Shown here in pieces: positions 13,205-24,392 of a DNA stretch of 64,000 nt. The notes beneath the pieces are model-generated. The model was not told where the DNA came from. It saw nothing but the letters and a program-made list of their open reading frames with translations, and ran no database searches. This DNA comes from Litsea cubeba. Its lineage: Eukaryota > Streptophyta > Magnoliopsida > Laurales > Lauraceae. Position 1 is the first letter of the stretch. Each line of letters begins with the position of its first letter. The stretch lies in NCBI GenBank assembly GCA_012931725.1, contig CM022944.1, positions 64,763,082 through 64,827,081 on the forward strand, given 5' to 3'. The position numbers were made by a program, and so were the translations under genes.

Positions 13205-14227
13205 TAAAACCCCAAACGGCTTCAAAACTCAAACAAAAGCCTATGGTTAGTATTATTTATTGCTCAGAAGGCTTCACCCCAAATTTTAGGTCATTCCGAC
13301 ATCGTTTGACCCAGTTTCAACTTCTGACGGAAATTCGGCAGCTCTACGCGGCAAAGTCTTCGGCTTTCTCAAAAAATTAGAAACTTCGAAAACCAAAATG
13401 CACGGATTCTCATCAGGTTTTCTACAGGGAAATCAGGCCAATAAATTATCAAAAAATGTCAAGAAAAAATATAGAAGAAAAAAGAATCAAAAAACATTAA
13501 AAACGGACACAAAACGGGACAAAAGGGGGGAAAACCCCCCAGGGTCGCAGGGAGCCCAGGATCGCCGGGAGGGCCCCGGAAGCCCCGTTTTTCGTCGTTT
13601 TTCGCGATTCAAAGCATCCGACCCCGGGGATTTTCCAAAATTCATACTTTTGAGACACCAAATCCTTTGACATCCGTCAAAATCACGGGTCAATCATCAA
13701 GAGTATCAAAATTAACATTGATCGCCAACCGGTCAACCAAAAAAAGTGTGCTTTCTACCCGACCGATCGAGAAATCGACAGGACAGATGGCACCAACCCG
13801 CTGTTGGCAACCAATACCTGAAGTTACATGGTCATCCGATGTCGATCTACATGAAGATCCATCGATGATCATCGCCAGAAGAATCCCAAAAGATGCGGCA
13901 CGGCCCACGACTCTTCAACTGCTCGGCGACCACTTAATGCGATTAATTGACTAGCTTTATTACAGTCATTAATCCATTTATTTGGACGGCCCAATCAGAA
14001 GCAAGTATCCGGAAGTTACAAGTCAATTGATTCATGGCATTTAATCCATGAAACTCCTCCCATCATGGCGATTAAAGGAGATTAAATGCCCCCAATCTCC
14101 TCCGGCCAATCAGAAGCCAAGAAAAAGGAGTTACAAAATAAAGGAATTAAATCCTGTAACTCCTCCCATTATGCAGCTTAAAGACAATAAAAGCCCATAA
14201 ACCCTCCTAAATGGCTACCAAAAAGCC

Positions 14228-14235
14228 TATAAATA
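14228..14235 (+). promoter_or_regulatory. TATA box of the element A LTR
   Basis: TATAAATA at the position equivalent to 30890-30897 and 51771-51778 of the B LTRs. It would drive the genomic transcript, placing U3 at about 1.7 kb and R plus U5 at about 0.8 kb. Confidence 0.6.
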
Positions 14236-14385
14236 GGAAAGCACTCCAAGAAGAAAGGACAGCATGATAGACTGCAGAAAATCCGAAAACTCAAACAGAA
14301 AAAGGCATCAGAAATCTAAGAGAAAGAAAAAGAGAAAACTCTACGGAAGTTCAACACCGACCATGGCTACAAGGTGACAAAAGTC

Positions 14386-14412
14386 CCTTGGGGGGTACCC
14401 CCCCCCCCAAGG
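14386..14412. other. G-run/C-run hairpin in the LTR (element A)
   Basis: ccttgggggg, tac, then a run of C and ccaagg form an inverted repeat downstream of the TATA box. It is also present at about 30715-30738 and 51596-51618 in B with different run lengths. Confidence 0.75.
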
Positions 14413-14745
14413 TCCTTGCCTTCTCTTTCTGCCTCCAATGGGCTTAGACGTGGCTTTTCAACCCGTCTACTTAGTTTTTATTGGACATAGGACCTCCTTT
14501 TGGTCTTTGTCCTCTAAAAACCTGAGGTTATAGCCAAGCCAAGCAAATCAAGAGCATCCTCTATTCTCATCTGCATGGATGATGGCGAAGCCCACATATG
14601 GTTTGTGACCGTCAATCTGAACGAGTCCCCCACAATCTCCTGAGAAGTTAGATCCTCCTTTTCTTGCTTTTCATTGTAGTTTGTATTTTTCCAAAAGAGA
14701 CAAAAATCATAACTCTTGTCTTTCATTATTGATAAGAATTGTAAA

Positions 14746-14820
14746 ATCAGCTATAAACGCCAAAAATCGGCTATAAATGCCAAAATCGGCAATAAATGCT
14801 AAAAAATCGCCTTTCACGGC
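14746..14820 (+). repeat. short tandem array ctataaatgccaaaatcgg in the LTR (element A)
   Basis: Four copies of a ~19 bp unit near the end of the LTR, equivalent to 30300-30385 and 51180-51270 in B. The core is the same as that of the internal arrays at 2884-3100 and 38930-39225. Confidence 0.85.
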
Positions 14821-15072
14821 AAATCAAGAAAAATGTCTCTTTTCTTAAATATATGTGCAATGGAAAACTTAAAAGAAGTTGATTTCCGTTTTACTTACGA
14901 AGGTTGATCTCCGGATCACCACTTGCAATTCCAAGTAAAATAGAAAATCTGGCACACCCACACAAAAAAATGTTGATGCACGCCTCTGCCCCCCGGTTAC
15001 GAAAGGGTAGGACCCAAACGGACTCCCACGTCCGCCGACCTCAGTAGAACTGAGCAGAAGCGCTGTCCATCA

Positions 15073-16632
15073 GCTATCTTGAATTTGGTGACACTTTGTA
15101 TAAGTGTACTACAGTGGATCTCCGAGCCTCATCCATGAGAAGGTGCTAGACGAAAGCAAAATTTGCATGAGATGATCTTAGCCTAAATGATCTCTCACAT
15201 AGTTAATTTCTATTGGTCCATTGATCTCGTCAAATGTGCCATTTTCTAGGGTCCTACAAGTCCCTCGGAGTCCAAGATCCTAATTGGTTTAGTAAGTACA
15301 TAATATAAGGGTATTCGTCAACTTTTAGTAGTAAAAATGAAGCATTTTTGTCAAAAATTTTGGCCCCAGACAGAGCCTCATCTCGCTAGGCTCCCTATAG
15401 TGAGGGACACTTCTATGTCCACTCATCTCTTTTCCCTTTTTTTTTTGTTTGTTTTGCAAGCCTCCACCCATTCCATCCAATCAACACCCATATATAAATG
15501 CACCCATTTTCAAGCCTCCACCTGTTTTCCATCCATGTAGAAATGCACATGTTCTCCATATATAAATGCACATGTTTTCCATCCAATCACCACCCGTTTC
15601 AACCCTCACCTTCACACATGTTTTCAAGCCTCCACCTGTACATATATAAATGCTACATGCACTTCACCTCTCATTCCATCCAATCTCGGCTTTACCATTT
15701 CCAAACAAACCCACAAAAACCAAGAGGCTAATCACAAAAAAAGGAAAAAAAAATAGAATTTGATACCCAATCAAATAAGTAAACAACATGAGTTCTTAAT
15801 TAAAGCTTATACTTGCCTTAAACAAAGCTTTTCCAACCCTTTTTCCCTCTCCTTGGTTCAAGGTACCAAAATCCCCAAATAACAAACCTTAAGCATAGAA
15901 AACCATGAAAAGATGCTAATGAATATGCATGCATGATTACTTCAGAGTCTCTTACCCCTTTTTAACTCAAAAACATGAACACCATGGTTTGGGTTCTTAC
16001 CTATAACAAGAAATCCAAAAATGGAAGTTGTAGTGAATGATTCGTTGTCAACAAAGGTATGGAAGTGAAGAGGAAGTGATGAAGAGACCCAATCTTGTTT
16101 TCAATCTCACATGCAACGAATCCCTTAGCCAAATGGAGAAGAAAATAATGAGAAATGGGAAGGAAAGAAATAGAGGAAAAGGGTCCTCTCTTATAGCAAA
16201 CAAACAGTTTCATTTGGAATAGAGTTGGGTTGGTTTTAAGTGACAAGGATGACCCAAGTTACTAAATAGTCCTACTAGTTTTAGATATTTTCATATCAGG
16301 TCAATTGATGGCCCACTTACTCCAAGAATGATCAAATGAAGTAAAGTGCTATATGAAGATCGACGTGTTCGATGAGATACACGCGATGATGCCAAGATGA
16401 TGTGCATATGAGGTAAAATGAGAATTATCCTAATTTACGTAAAAGTCCTTAACTCTACCCAGTCTAGCCAAATTGAGGTCCAACTACCTACCCAAGACTC
16501 AAGGTCTAACCCAAAGGCTAAAACAAGACTCATTAGTCTTAAAATAACTTAATTAGTTAATAAGTATACTTTAATTAAATAAAATATAATTAATTAGTAT
16601 TAAACACTATTAATTTAGGTCGGGGTGTAACA
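15073..16632 (-). repeat. 3' LTR remnant of element C
   Basis: On the - strand it starts TGTTACACCCCGACC at 16632, directly after the polypurine tract, and resembles the starts of D1 and D2. It runs leftward until it meets the end of A's LTR. A palindrome-like motif (ctccctatagtgaggg near 15390-15407) lies about 1.2 kb from the LTR start. A stretch at 15480-15660 has loose repeats of atatataaatgcac. No gene is seen. Confidence 0.65.
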
Positions 16633-16647
16633 TTTCTCCCCCTCTTA
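16633..16647 (-). promoter_or_regulatory. polypurine tract of element C
   Basis: On the - strand the bases read taagagggggagaaa immediately before TGTTACACC. The tract overlaps the stop codon of the polyprotein frame (16647-16645). Confidence 0.8.
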
Positions 16648-18084
16648 GGAATCACTCGATCCTCCGAATGAACATACCTGAGCAAAGAGTTCGAGGTAGT
16701 GTCGTGCAACTTGCTCCTCAAGCTCCCATGTGGCTTCTCCTGGTCCATGATGATCCCAAAGAGGTTTAACCCAACGAATAGTCCTAATTCACAACACTTG
16801 TTCCTTTTCATCAATGATATAGAGCAGACGCTCAACGTATGTTGAGTCAGGTTTGATCTAGACTTCATCATACCGAATGACATGGGATGGATCGCGGACG
16901 TACTTACGAAGCATCGAAACATGGAAGACATCTTGTACACCAGCGAATTGCGGAGGAAACTTGAGTATGTAAGCCACGTTGCCAATTCGGCACTTGATTT
17001 CAAACGGTCCTATAAATCTCGGTGAGAGCTTCCCCTTCTGCCTGAACCAAATCATGCCATACATCGGAGATGTGGTCAAGAATACCCAGTCTCCAACCTT
17101 AAATTCAAGTTTCCTTCTTCGGTTATCTACATAGCTCTTTTGCCTTGACTGACCAACTCTCAGTCTTTCTCTGACTTTAAGAACTTTCTCAGTTGTGTCT
17201 GCAATGATAGTAAGTCCATGAAAGCTCCTTGTTCCAACTTCTTCCCAGCACACTGGTGTCCTACAACTACGTCCATAAAGAGCTTCAAACAGTGGCATCC
17301 CAATAGCTGAATGAAAGTTGTTATTATAAGCAAACTCACATAATGCCAAATGTTCATCCCATTCTCCACCAAAGTCATGAACGCTAGCTCGAAGCATATC
17401 TTCTAAGGTCTGTATGGTGCATTCTGATTGCCCATCAGTCTGTGGATGGTAACCGATACTGAAGCTGAGTTTAGTACCCATGGACTGCTGAAATGATTGC
17501 CAAAATGAAGAGACAAATCTAGTATCTCGATTAGAGACTATCGAAATGGGTGTGCCATGTAATCGGACTATCTCTTTAACAAAACTCTTAGCCATATCAT
17601 TAAACTTCATACCTTTGTTGAATGGAATAAAATGAGCTAATTTTGTCAAACTATCAACAATCACCCAGATCACATCATTCTTTCTGCTAGTCAAGGGTAA
17701 CCCTGAAACAAAATCCATAGAGATATTTTTCCATTTCCATTGAGGAATGTACAAAGGATGTAGTAACCCTGGAGGTTTTTTATGCTCATACTACACTCTT
17801 TGATAGGTAATACATTTAGCTACATATCTTGCAATTTCTCTCTTCATGTTAGTCCACCAAAACCTGCCTTTAAGATTTCAATACATTTTGGTGCTTCCAG
17901 GATGCATTGTGTATCTTGCATAATGTGCCTCTGTCAAAATTGCTAATATGGTATTTCTTATAGCCGGAACACACAACTTGTCCTTGAAATAAAGAATATC
18001 CTCTTCCAACCGAAAGTCTGGTTTATCTGCAATATTATCTCGAATCTTGGCCAATCTTGGATCAATAAATTGTTGTTCCTTGAT
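16645..18084 (-). pseudogene. integrase with chromodomain (element C)
   Basis: The zinc-binding N-terminus is at about 18000-17790. The DDE core starts near 17754 with MDFVSGLP and continues through QTDGQSE. Where the family normally has SDRD, the sequence reads SNRD (near 17533), so the second catalytic aspartate is lost. After the GPFEI and VFHVSMLRKY segments, a chromodomain is readable from about 16840 to 16665 (YVERLLYIIDEKEQ, then EATWELEEQVA). Two stops precede or interrupt it: TAG at about 16857 and a TGA near 16800. Chromodomains bind modified histone H3 and direct insertion into heterochromatin. The copy is inactive. Confidence 0.85.
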
Positions 18085-19179
18085 CTACTGAATCAGGGTT
18101 GGTTGAAAAACTGACATTACTGCAAGTGCCACTTTGTCACCAATCAACTTCATTGTCACATCCAAATCCTTGAACTCTTCAAGTACAAACCATTGGTCAT
18201 TTATGGCTGCTAGGTTAGACGATTTTCTGCTCAAAGCATCTGCCACTACATTACTTTTTCCTGGTATGTACTTAATAGGAAAATCATAGTCCTTGATGTA
18301 TTCCAACCATCTTCGCTGTCTCATGTTAATGTCCTGCTGCGACAATAAGTACTAAAGACTACGGTGATCTAAATATACTTCAAATTGCTCCCCATAAAGA
18401 TAATGTCTCCATAGCTTCAGAGCAAAAACAATAGCAGCTAATTCAAGATCATGGGTGGCATAATTTTTCTCGTGTTCTTTCAACCGCCGAGACCCATAAG
18501 CAATCACCTTGCCATGCTGCATAAACACACACCCCAAACTAACTCTGGATGCATTAGAATAAATCACAAAACCTCCACTACCTGTGGTAATATCCAGCAA
18601 GACCTAGAAAACTTCAAATCTCTGCAACCGTTTTAGGACTCTTCCAATCGGTGACTGATTCTACCTTCGCATGATCAACTGCCAAACCCTCACGAGTAAT
18701 AATGTGTCCCAAGAATGCCATTTGTTCAAGCCAGAAGTCACATTTCTTAAGTTTGGCATACAACTGATGAATCCTCAAAAGCTAAAGTGATGTCCTCAAA
18801 TGTTCTGCATGGTCTTCCATAGACTTTGAATACACCAATATATAATCAATAAAGATCACAATAAATTGATCCAGATATGGAGCAAAGACCCTATTCATCA
18901 ATGCCATAAACACAGCCGGTGCATTAGTTAAACCAAATGGCATCACAAGGAATTCACAATGGCCAACCTTGTCCTAAAAGCTGTCTTCTCAATATCTTAC
19001 TCACGGACTCTCAACTGGTGATATCCAGATCTAAGGTTGATCTTCGAAAAGTAAGCTGCACCTTGAAGTTAATCAAACAACTCATCAATACGAGGTAATG
19101 GTTACTTATTCTTTATTGTCACTTGATTGATTTGCCTGTAATCTATTAACATCCGAAGAGTGCCATCTTTCTTTCGTAC
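18085..19179 (-). pseudogene. C-terminal half of RT and RNase H (element C)
   Basis: From 19179 the - strand continues the RT fold just after the site cut by D2: KKDGT, then PFGLTNAP, then a catalytic box reading FIDYIL, in which the second aspartate of the usual FIDDIL is replaced by tyrosine. RNase H follows at 18600-18085, with LELAAIVFALKLWRHYLYG and, at its end, IPGKSNVVADALSR. Several in-frame stops occur, for example near 18355-18345. RT would copy the element RNA and RNase H would remove it. Confidence 0.85.
19175..19179. other. target-site duplication cgtac, left of D2
   Basis: Identical to 22299-22303; the pair flanks the insertion in the RT region of element C. Confidence 0.92.
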
Positions 19180-19685
19180 TGTAAGACCCCGACCCGAGAG
19201 ACCTCGATTAGTGTTAATTAAGTTATTCTTTAGCTTTAAGTGTGTTTAGTAGATTTTGATTTAGTTTTGTGTTAGAATAGCTTTTATATTAGCTTTGGAG
19301 AGTTTTGAGAGCCTTCTTGATTAGTGGGACCCTTTGGGGGTTCTTGTTACGGATTCGTGTGAGCTTGGAGGTTTATTGATGATTTCCTTAAATTTTGTTT
19401 TCAACCCCATTTGACTTATCTTGTTAATCCCTACAACTTTCATGTTGACATCATTCCCATTCGAGAGCCCTAATCCTGACTTTTCACAATTTGAGGGCAA
19501 AATGGTCTTTTACCCAAAATCTGGACACCAATTTCAATATCACCAAAACTTGCAAAACATATACTTTTTGGAAACTAGAAATTTCATCAAGCAACTTTGC
19601 CTTTTTCGTTGAATTCATTTGAAGCCCCGAAAGTCATGTTTTAGCTTGACAAGTCTTTTAAGTTGTGGGCCCCATCCCCACTTGC

Positions 19686-19692
19686 TATATAA
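19686..19692 (+). promoter_or_regulatory. TATA box of D2
   Basis: TATATAA followed about 30-60 bp downstream by a pyrimidine-rich leader, about 500 bp from the LTR start. Confidence 0.5.
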
Positions 19693-20552
19693 GGAGAGCC
19701 CTCTTCTCCATTTTCCTTCCTTGCTCATTTTTCCATTGAAGAGGAAGAAACTCAAGCCCTAGGGTTTCTCCCTTGCCCCTCTTGCTCCCTTCCTCATCAA
19801 TCACCACTAAACTCTTGTCAATCAAGGAATGGACTCCATGATCGTCTTCCTCACCTCAAGAACTTCCTATTGGTACCATTTGTGAAGGCATCATCACCAT
19901 TAGAGACCCTTTTGAGCTCTCTCTACCTATTTAAAGCACTTCCAAGTAAGTGATCCTCCCAATCGTCTAGATTCATGTTCTACTAGCCCTAGAGAGACTT
20001 AATCTTGGTTATTGCAAACTTTCTCTTTCTATTGTTTGGTTTTGATGATTTTAGAGTTTGTATTTGGGGGTTTTGTGTAGGTTGGATGTGTTAGCTTGAT
20101 TTGTGGCTTGATTTTTTTAGCATTGGACCTAAGGCAAGTGGATGAATGGGTTGATTTCATGATTTCTTGCTTATGAAGATTAGAACTCTTATTAATTGCT
20201 TTCACCTAATATGTCTTTATGAGTTTTAATGGTTTTGGAAATATGCATATTGATAGGCTAATCTCTATTAATAGTTTTCTTGAAAATATATGCATTATTG
20301 TCTTGTTAAAAGATCATTTATGATCATTCATGGATGTTCATTAATGGGGTTTGCCTTGCATTGAATGAAGTGGAAGTGATTGAGAAGTTAATGTTTATTG
20401 GAGTGGTTGTTGGAGGAGTGAATGATGGATTGAATGGGGTTTAAATGAGGTTTTAAGACCCTCAAATGTATGTATAAAAGGATGCCCAAAAGAGGATGGA
20501 AGAAGGAGAAGAAGAAGAGCCAAACTGTACACAGAAAACAGGTTTCTGGACA

Positions 20553-20745
20553 GTTCGCTCGAGCGACCTTGACACATCGCTCGAGCGAACCCGTCACAGA
20601 ACCTTGTTGGCTCGAGCCAACCTTCTGATCGCTCGAGCCAACCTGATCCGAGTAGGTCGGCTCGAGCGAACCTTAGTCCGCTTGAGCGAACCCCAAACAG
20701 AGAGCAGTTCGCCTGAGCGAACTTCCCAATCTGCTCGAGCGAATT
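20553..20745. repeat. cluster of palindromes ttcgctcgagcgaa in D2
   Basis: Eight copies or near copies of a 12-14 bp palindrome with the centre ctcgag, some in the variant ggctcgagccaa. Spacing is about 15-35 bp. The position relative to the LTR start (about 1.37-1.57 kb) equals that of the cluster in D1. Confidence 0.9.
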
Positions 20746-22298
20746 GCCTGTCATGCCCGGGTCAATACTTGAAGACCTGAGACATTGTTGTTAGGCTTGG
20801 GGAGGTACTGTTTGGAGCCCCAATGCCATGTAAGGACTTGTAAAGCGTCGTATGAAGTCCGAAGGAAGGAGAAACCCCATTATGGAGATTCATTGAGGAT
20901 TTTCTAGGTTGGTCAATGTGTATAAGGACCCGGGATGTCCCTAATTCTTAAAGAGTACCAATTTATATCATAACCGACATACGAAACCCTATTCACATTG
21001 GCCCAATCTTGAAACCTCAATGCCTAGCCCGGAAAGGTATGAGAATCCACTCGTAATTTATTTTTAACTAAACTTTTACTCATGGATTTCAAACCCACAA
21101 TATGTGATTATACTTGTCCCGAGAGCATTGTTTTAGCATATTGCTGATCCGTTTAGACCCGTCCCGATACTAATGTGTTTTGTACCTATGGGTACCCCGC
21201 CCCGTTATGTGTATCCAATTATTTCGATTTTTCACATGTTACCTATGAGTCGGCACCACTAAACTTGGATAACCTTATCGGTTTGATTCACCGGTTTGGA
21301 GATCCCCGTTCTGTTATACCAGCTGCAGCATGATTCCCGCCTCGCCCTGATATACCCAGTTCGCTACCGTGGTCCCGCAGAGTATTATATGTAATTATTG
21401 TATAAAATCGTTGACTCTCCTCACCTCGTGTGACTGAGGTCAACGTCGTTGATTCTCCTCACCTCATGTGACTGAGGTCAATGTCCCGATGTGCTCTCAT
21501 CACTTTTGTGAGAGAGGATTTAGCTTTGTGTGGTTGCCATCTTGTTAGTTTCCAAATCTTTGTTACCTTACATGTTTTATTGCATATGTACCTCTTTTAA
21601 ATGATGTATTCTTCTTTTATGAAATTCATTATTTATCCAGGTTCCATTATATTTCTAAAGGCATCATTGTTTTAAATTATTGTTATATCTTTTCACCCAC
21701 CTGACAGACCGTCGTGTCTGATCCATTTACTTTGGTACTCAGGTCCCGACCCCATTGCCATTGAGGAGGAGCCTGAGGAGACGGTCGACGAACCGCAACG
21801 AGTAATCGAGTGGCAAGCGGATGATGTCATGTAGACATTCGATCTAGCTTTGAGGACGACACTTTTGGGTTATGATTAATATCTTTTGAGTTTATTTTAT
21901 TTGGATGTACTGGCCTTTGTTGGCCTTTATTTTGGTGAAATCTATAGAACTGATCTTTTGTATAAACATTAACTTTACCTTTGGGAATTATGCTAATGAT
22001 CATTGCTCATTCTGATATCTAGTCATATTTATTATGAATCAGTCTTGCGTAACGCATAGAATGGTACTAATATGATATACTACATGCTTCCGCATATCTC
22101 AAATGTGAATTTGACATGTCTATGTGTAAATGATTGGGATGTGCAATCCTCACCGCGGAATCCTGTGGGAAATCACGTACACGGATAAATGTACTTCAGA
22201 ATTCCGTGTGCGGATTAGCCAACCAAGAGATGCACGTGGTGCGGCATCATCAGTCGGATCCTGGATTCGGTTCCCTAACCCGGTCCGGGGTCGCGACA

Positions 22299-22303
22299 CG
22301 TAC
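22299..22303. other. target-site duplication cgtac, right of D2
   Basis: Identical to 19175-19179. Confidence 0.92.
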
Positions 22304-23240
22304 AAAAAGTACTGGAGCGCCCCACGGTGAAATACTAGGACGTATAAATTATTTATCTAACAACTCTTGCAATTGCTCCTTCAATTCCCTGAGTTCTGCT
22401 GGAGCCATTCTATATGGTGCTTTAGATATTAGAGCAATACCCGGCACTAGGTCAATGGGAAAATCTACCTCCCTAGACGTGGGTAATCCTGGAACTTCAT
22501 CCAGAACTACATCTGGAAATTCACACAGCACTGGAATCTCTCCTAACATCTTGGGTGGTTTCTTCTCAGTAATAAAAGCCAAGTAGCTTTCACAACCACT
22601 CTCTAGAAGTTTCACCGTATCCAATGTTGTAACTAGTTTGGCGTTGGACTTCTCCCTCTGCTCACCCTTGAATATCACATTCGATTTGGGTTCCTCTACC
22701 TTGAAGGTAATAGTCTTGTGGAAACAATCCACACAAGCTCTATACTCCGCAAGCCAATCCATTCCAAGGATGACGTCAAAGTATGCATCGCCAGAACTAT
22801 CAAGTTTGCTGGCATTAGCAATCCACCGATCTGAATAATACACTTAGGGTAGCAACTCTCGCAAGTCACTCTTTGCCTATAGGTATAGTCACCATCAGAA
22901 TAAAAGGTAGCAACTCAAGTTGTTGCTGAAGTTCACAAGCAAAATGAAGTGCTACAAATGAATGTGTAGACACTGAATCAAATAAGGTCCTAGCATTTTT
23001 AGTACATATCAGAATAGTACCTTCCACAACATATCCAGCTGCTTCTGCTTGCTCATGATCCATGGCATAGATTCTTCCTACTTGTTGTGGTCGTTGTCTG
23101 GCCTGTTGACGCTGTTGTCCTTGTCTTCCCTGCTGTTGTCTCATAGGTGGTGCTGGTAGTGCCAAACGCTCTGGTGGAGCGAGTAGTGCTGGTCTACCTT
23201 GCTGAGGTTGTGGTTAAGGTGCCCTATAACCACCTCTATC
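22304..23240 (-). pseudogene. protease and N-terminal RT (element C)
   Basis: On the - strand the segment GRIYAMDHEQAEAAG is followed by the protease active-site region, read as LFDSVSTHSFV, where the family has DSG; the catalytic glycine is replaced by valine (about 22975). The FDVILGMDWL motif of the retroviral-type protease lies near 22770. The RT N-terminus (PYRMAPAELRELKEQLQEL) begins near 22425 and is cut off at 22304 by D2. A TAA stop at about 22350 lies just before the cut. A TAA near 22845 also breaks the protease. Confidence 0.85.
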
Positions 23241-24207
23241 TCGAGGACGCGCAACTGCTCAATGCTCCATCAATCCACAAATAACACATGCCCCTGTATT
23301 CCTCCAACACCTTTCAGTCAAGTGCTCCTTTCCACAAGTGTCACATTTTGGAACACCAATTACCACACCCCTCTGTTTCTTATGTTCTTGCCCTTTTCCA
23401 TAGTAAGATGGATTTCTCTTGAAGTCGTTGGCCTTTTTCCTCAAGGCTACTACTTCTGCGAAGAAGCCTCGATCAACAGCATCATCAAATGTTTCTGGCC
23501 TCTTAAAAGCCACTACATGCTCCATGTAGGCTGGGTTCATGCCATCAATAAATCTGTACACCTTTTTCTCTTCAGTATTTATCAAGTCTTCATCATACTT
23601 AGATAATTGCATAAAGGTGCGTACATAATCCATCATGGTCATTTGAATCTATAGCAAGGTCAGGAACTCATTTTGTTTCTTCCTTCACACATGATAGGGT
23701 ATAAACTTTTTGTAGAATTATTTCTTGAATGTCTCCCATATGGTGGCATTAGGTAATAACTTGAAAGAGTTCCACACACTTATACACCATGTATTGGTTG
23801 TTTCTTGAAACATCGAAGCGGTAAGTACTACCAATTGTTTATTGTCACATATGACAATTTCAAAAACATCACCAATGTGACCTAGCCATTCATCTGCTTT
23901 TACAGCACCTTCATTCCCATAGAATTCTATAGCTCCTCTCTTTCGAAACTTCTCATACAAAGTGTTAGGATCCTTGTCCTTGGATTGAAAGATCACTTGA
24001 GTTCCTGCATTTGGCTGTCAAATGCAGTCCTAGATCTTGTCTTGCCATTAGCATAGCTATATTTTCATTTGTCTTTGCCATTTACTCTAAGAGCAACTTC
24101 ATGCGAGTATCCATATTAGGAGGATCATTTTCAATCAACACGAACGGAACCTCATGATGGGAATCATTATTTCCATTATTGTTCCCACTTCCAGAACCGG
24201 ATGCCAT
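23240..24207 (-). pseudogene. gag (element C)
   Basis: The inferred ATG is at 24207. The start is glycine/asparagine-rich, and a TAG-type stop follows after about 40 codons. The capsid-like region (retrotransposon gag fold) is readable at 23996-23718, and the next part at 23642-23259 ends with a CX2CX4HX4C zinc knuckle (CDTCGKEHLTERC) typical of chromovirus gag. The frame changes at least twice. Gag would form the particle and bind RNA. Confidence 0.82.
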
Positions 24208-24370
24208 TTATCTGCAAAAGAATTTCCAAGTTGAGTTAGAAGTAACACTCTTAACTCCCCCCTACAATACTAACACCAGATTAAGACACTATATCTATGT
24301 TCTTAATCTATTTCTAGTGTATCCTCACAACGTTACTAATAGTTTCTAAGTCTTTTAGAAAGACTTTCAA

Positions 24371-24382
24371 GCTCTAATACCA
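24371..24382 (-). promoter_or_regulatory. primer binding site, Met-tRNA type (element C)
   Basis: On the - strand the bases read TGGTATTAGAGC, one change from the common TGGTATCAGAGC that pairs with initiator methionine tRNA. It lies 10 bp after the LTR end (24393). Confidence 0.8.
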
Positions 24383-24392
24383 TACTTATGTA

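Larger units (their letters stand above)
1..15072 (+). mobile_element. Tat-lineage Ty3/gypsy element A, 3' part
   Basis: The 5' part lies outside the window. In order on the + strand one sees the end of pol (RNase H, archaeal-type RNase H, integrase), a repeat-rich spacer, a gene on the opposite strand with a plant mobile domain, a polypurine tract and the 3' LTR. The same order occurs, inverted, in element B at 30032-53502, and the two can be aligned along their whole shared length. Every coding piece of A carries stops or small deletions, so the copy is older than B or has been inactive for longer. The LTR is interrupted by solo LTR D1. The bases after the LTR end are gctat; the matching target duplication would be outside the window. 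Confidence 0.9.
9118..15072 (+). repeat. 3' LTR of element A, interrupted by D1
   Basis: The LTR begins TGTTGACACC and ends GTCCATCA. Without the inserted 3393 bp and its 5 bp duplication it is about 2557 bp, which agrees with the two LTRs of B (2552 and 2589 bp). It contains a TATA box, a G/C-run hairpin and a short tandem array, all also present in the B LTRs. No coding region is supported inside it. Confidence 0.92.
19180..22298 (+). mobile_element. solo LTR D2 (Tekay-type), 3119 bp, in RT of element C
   Basis: It starts TGTAAGACCCCGACCC, ends GGGGTCGCGACA and is flanked by cgtac on both sides. The RT reading frame of C resumes exactly after the duplication is accounted for. There is no coding capacity, primer site or polypurine tract, so it is a solo LTR. 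A TATA box (TATATAA, 19686-19692), a palindrome cluster (20553-20745) and the segment around cgtcgtgtctgatcc (about 21712) give the same order as D1. A fragment of the same LTR type is at 61800-62290. Confidence 0.9.
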
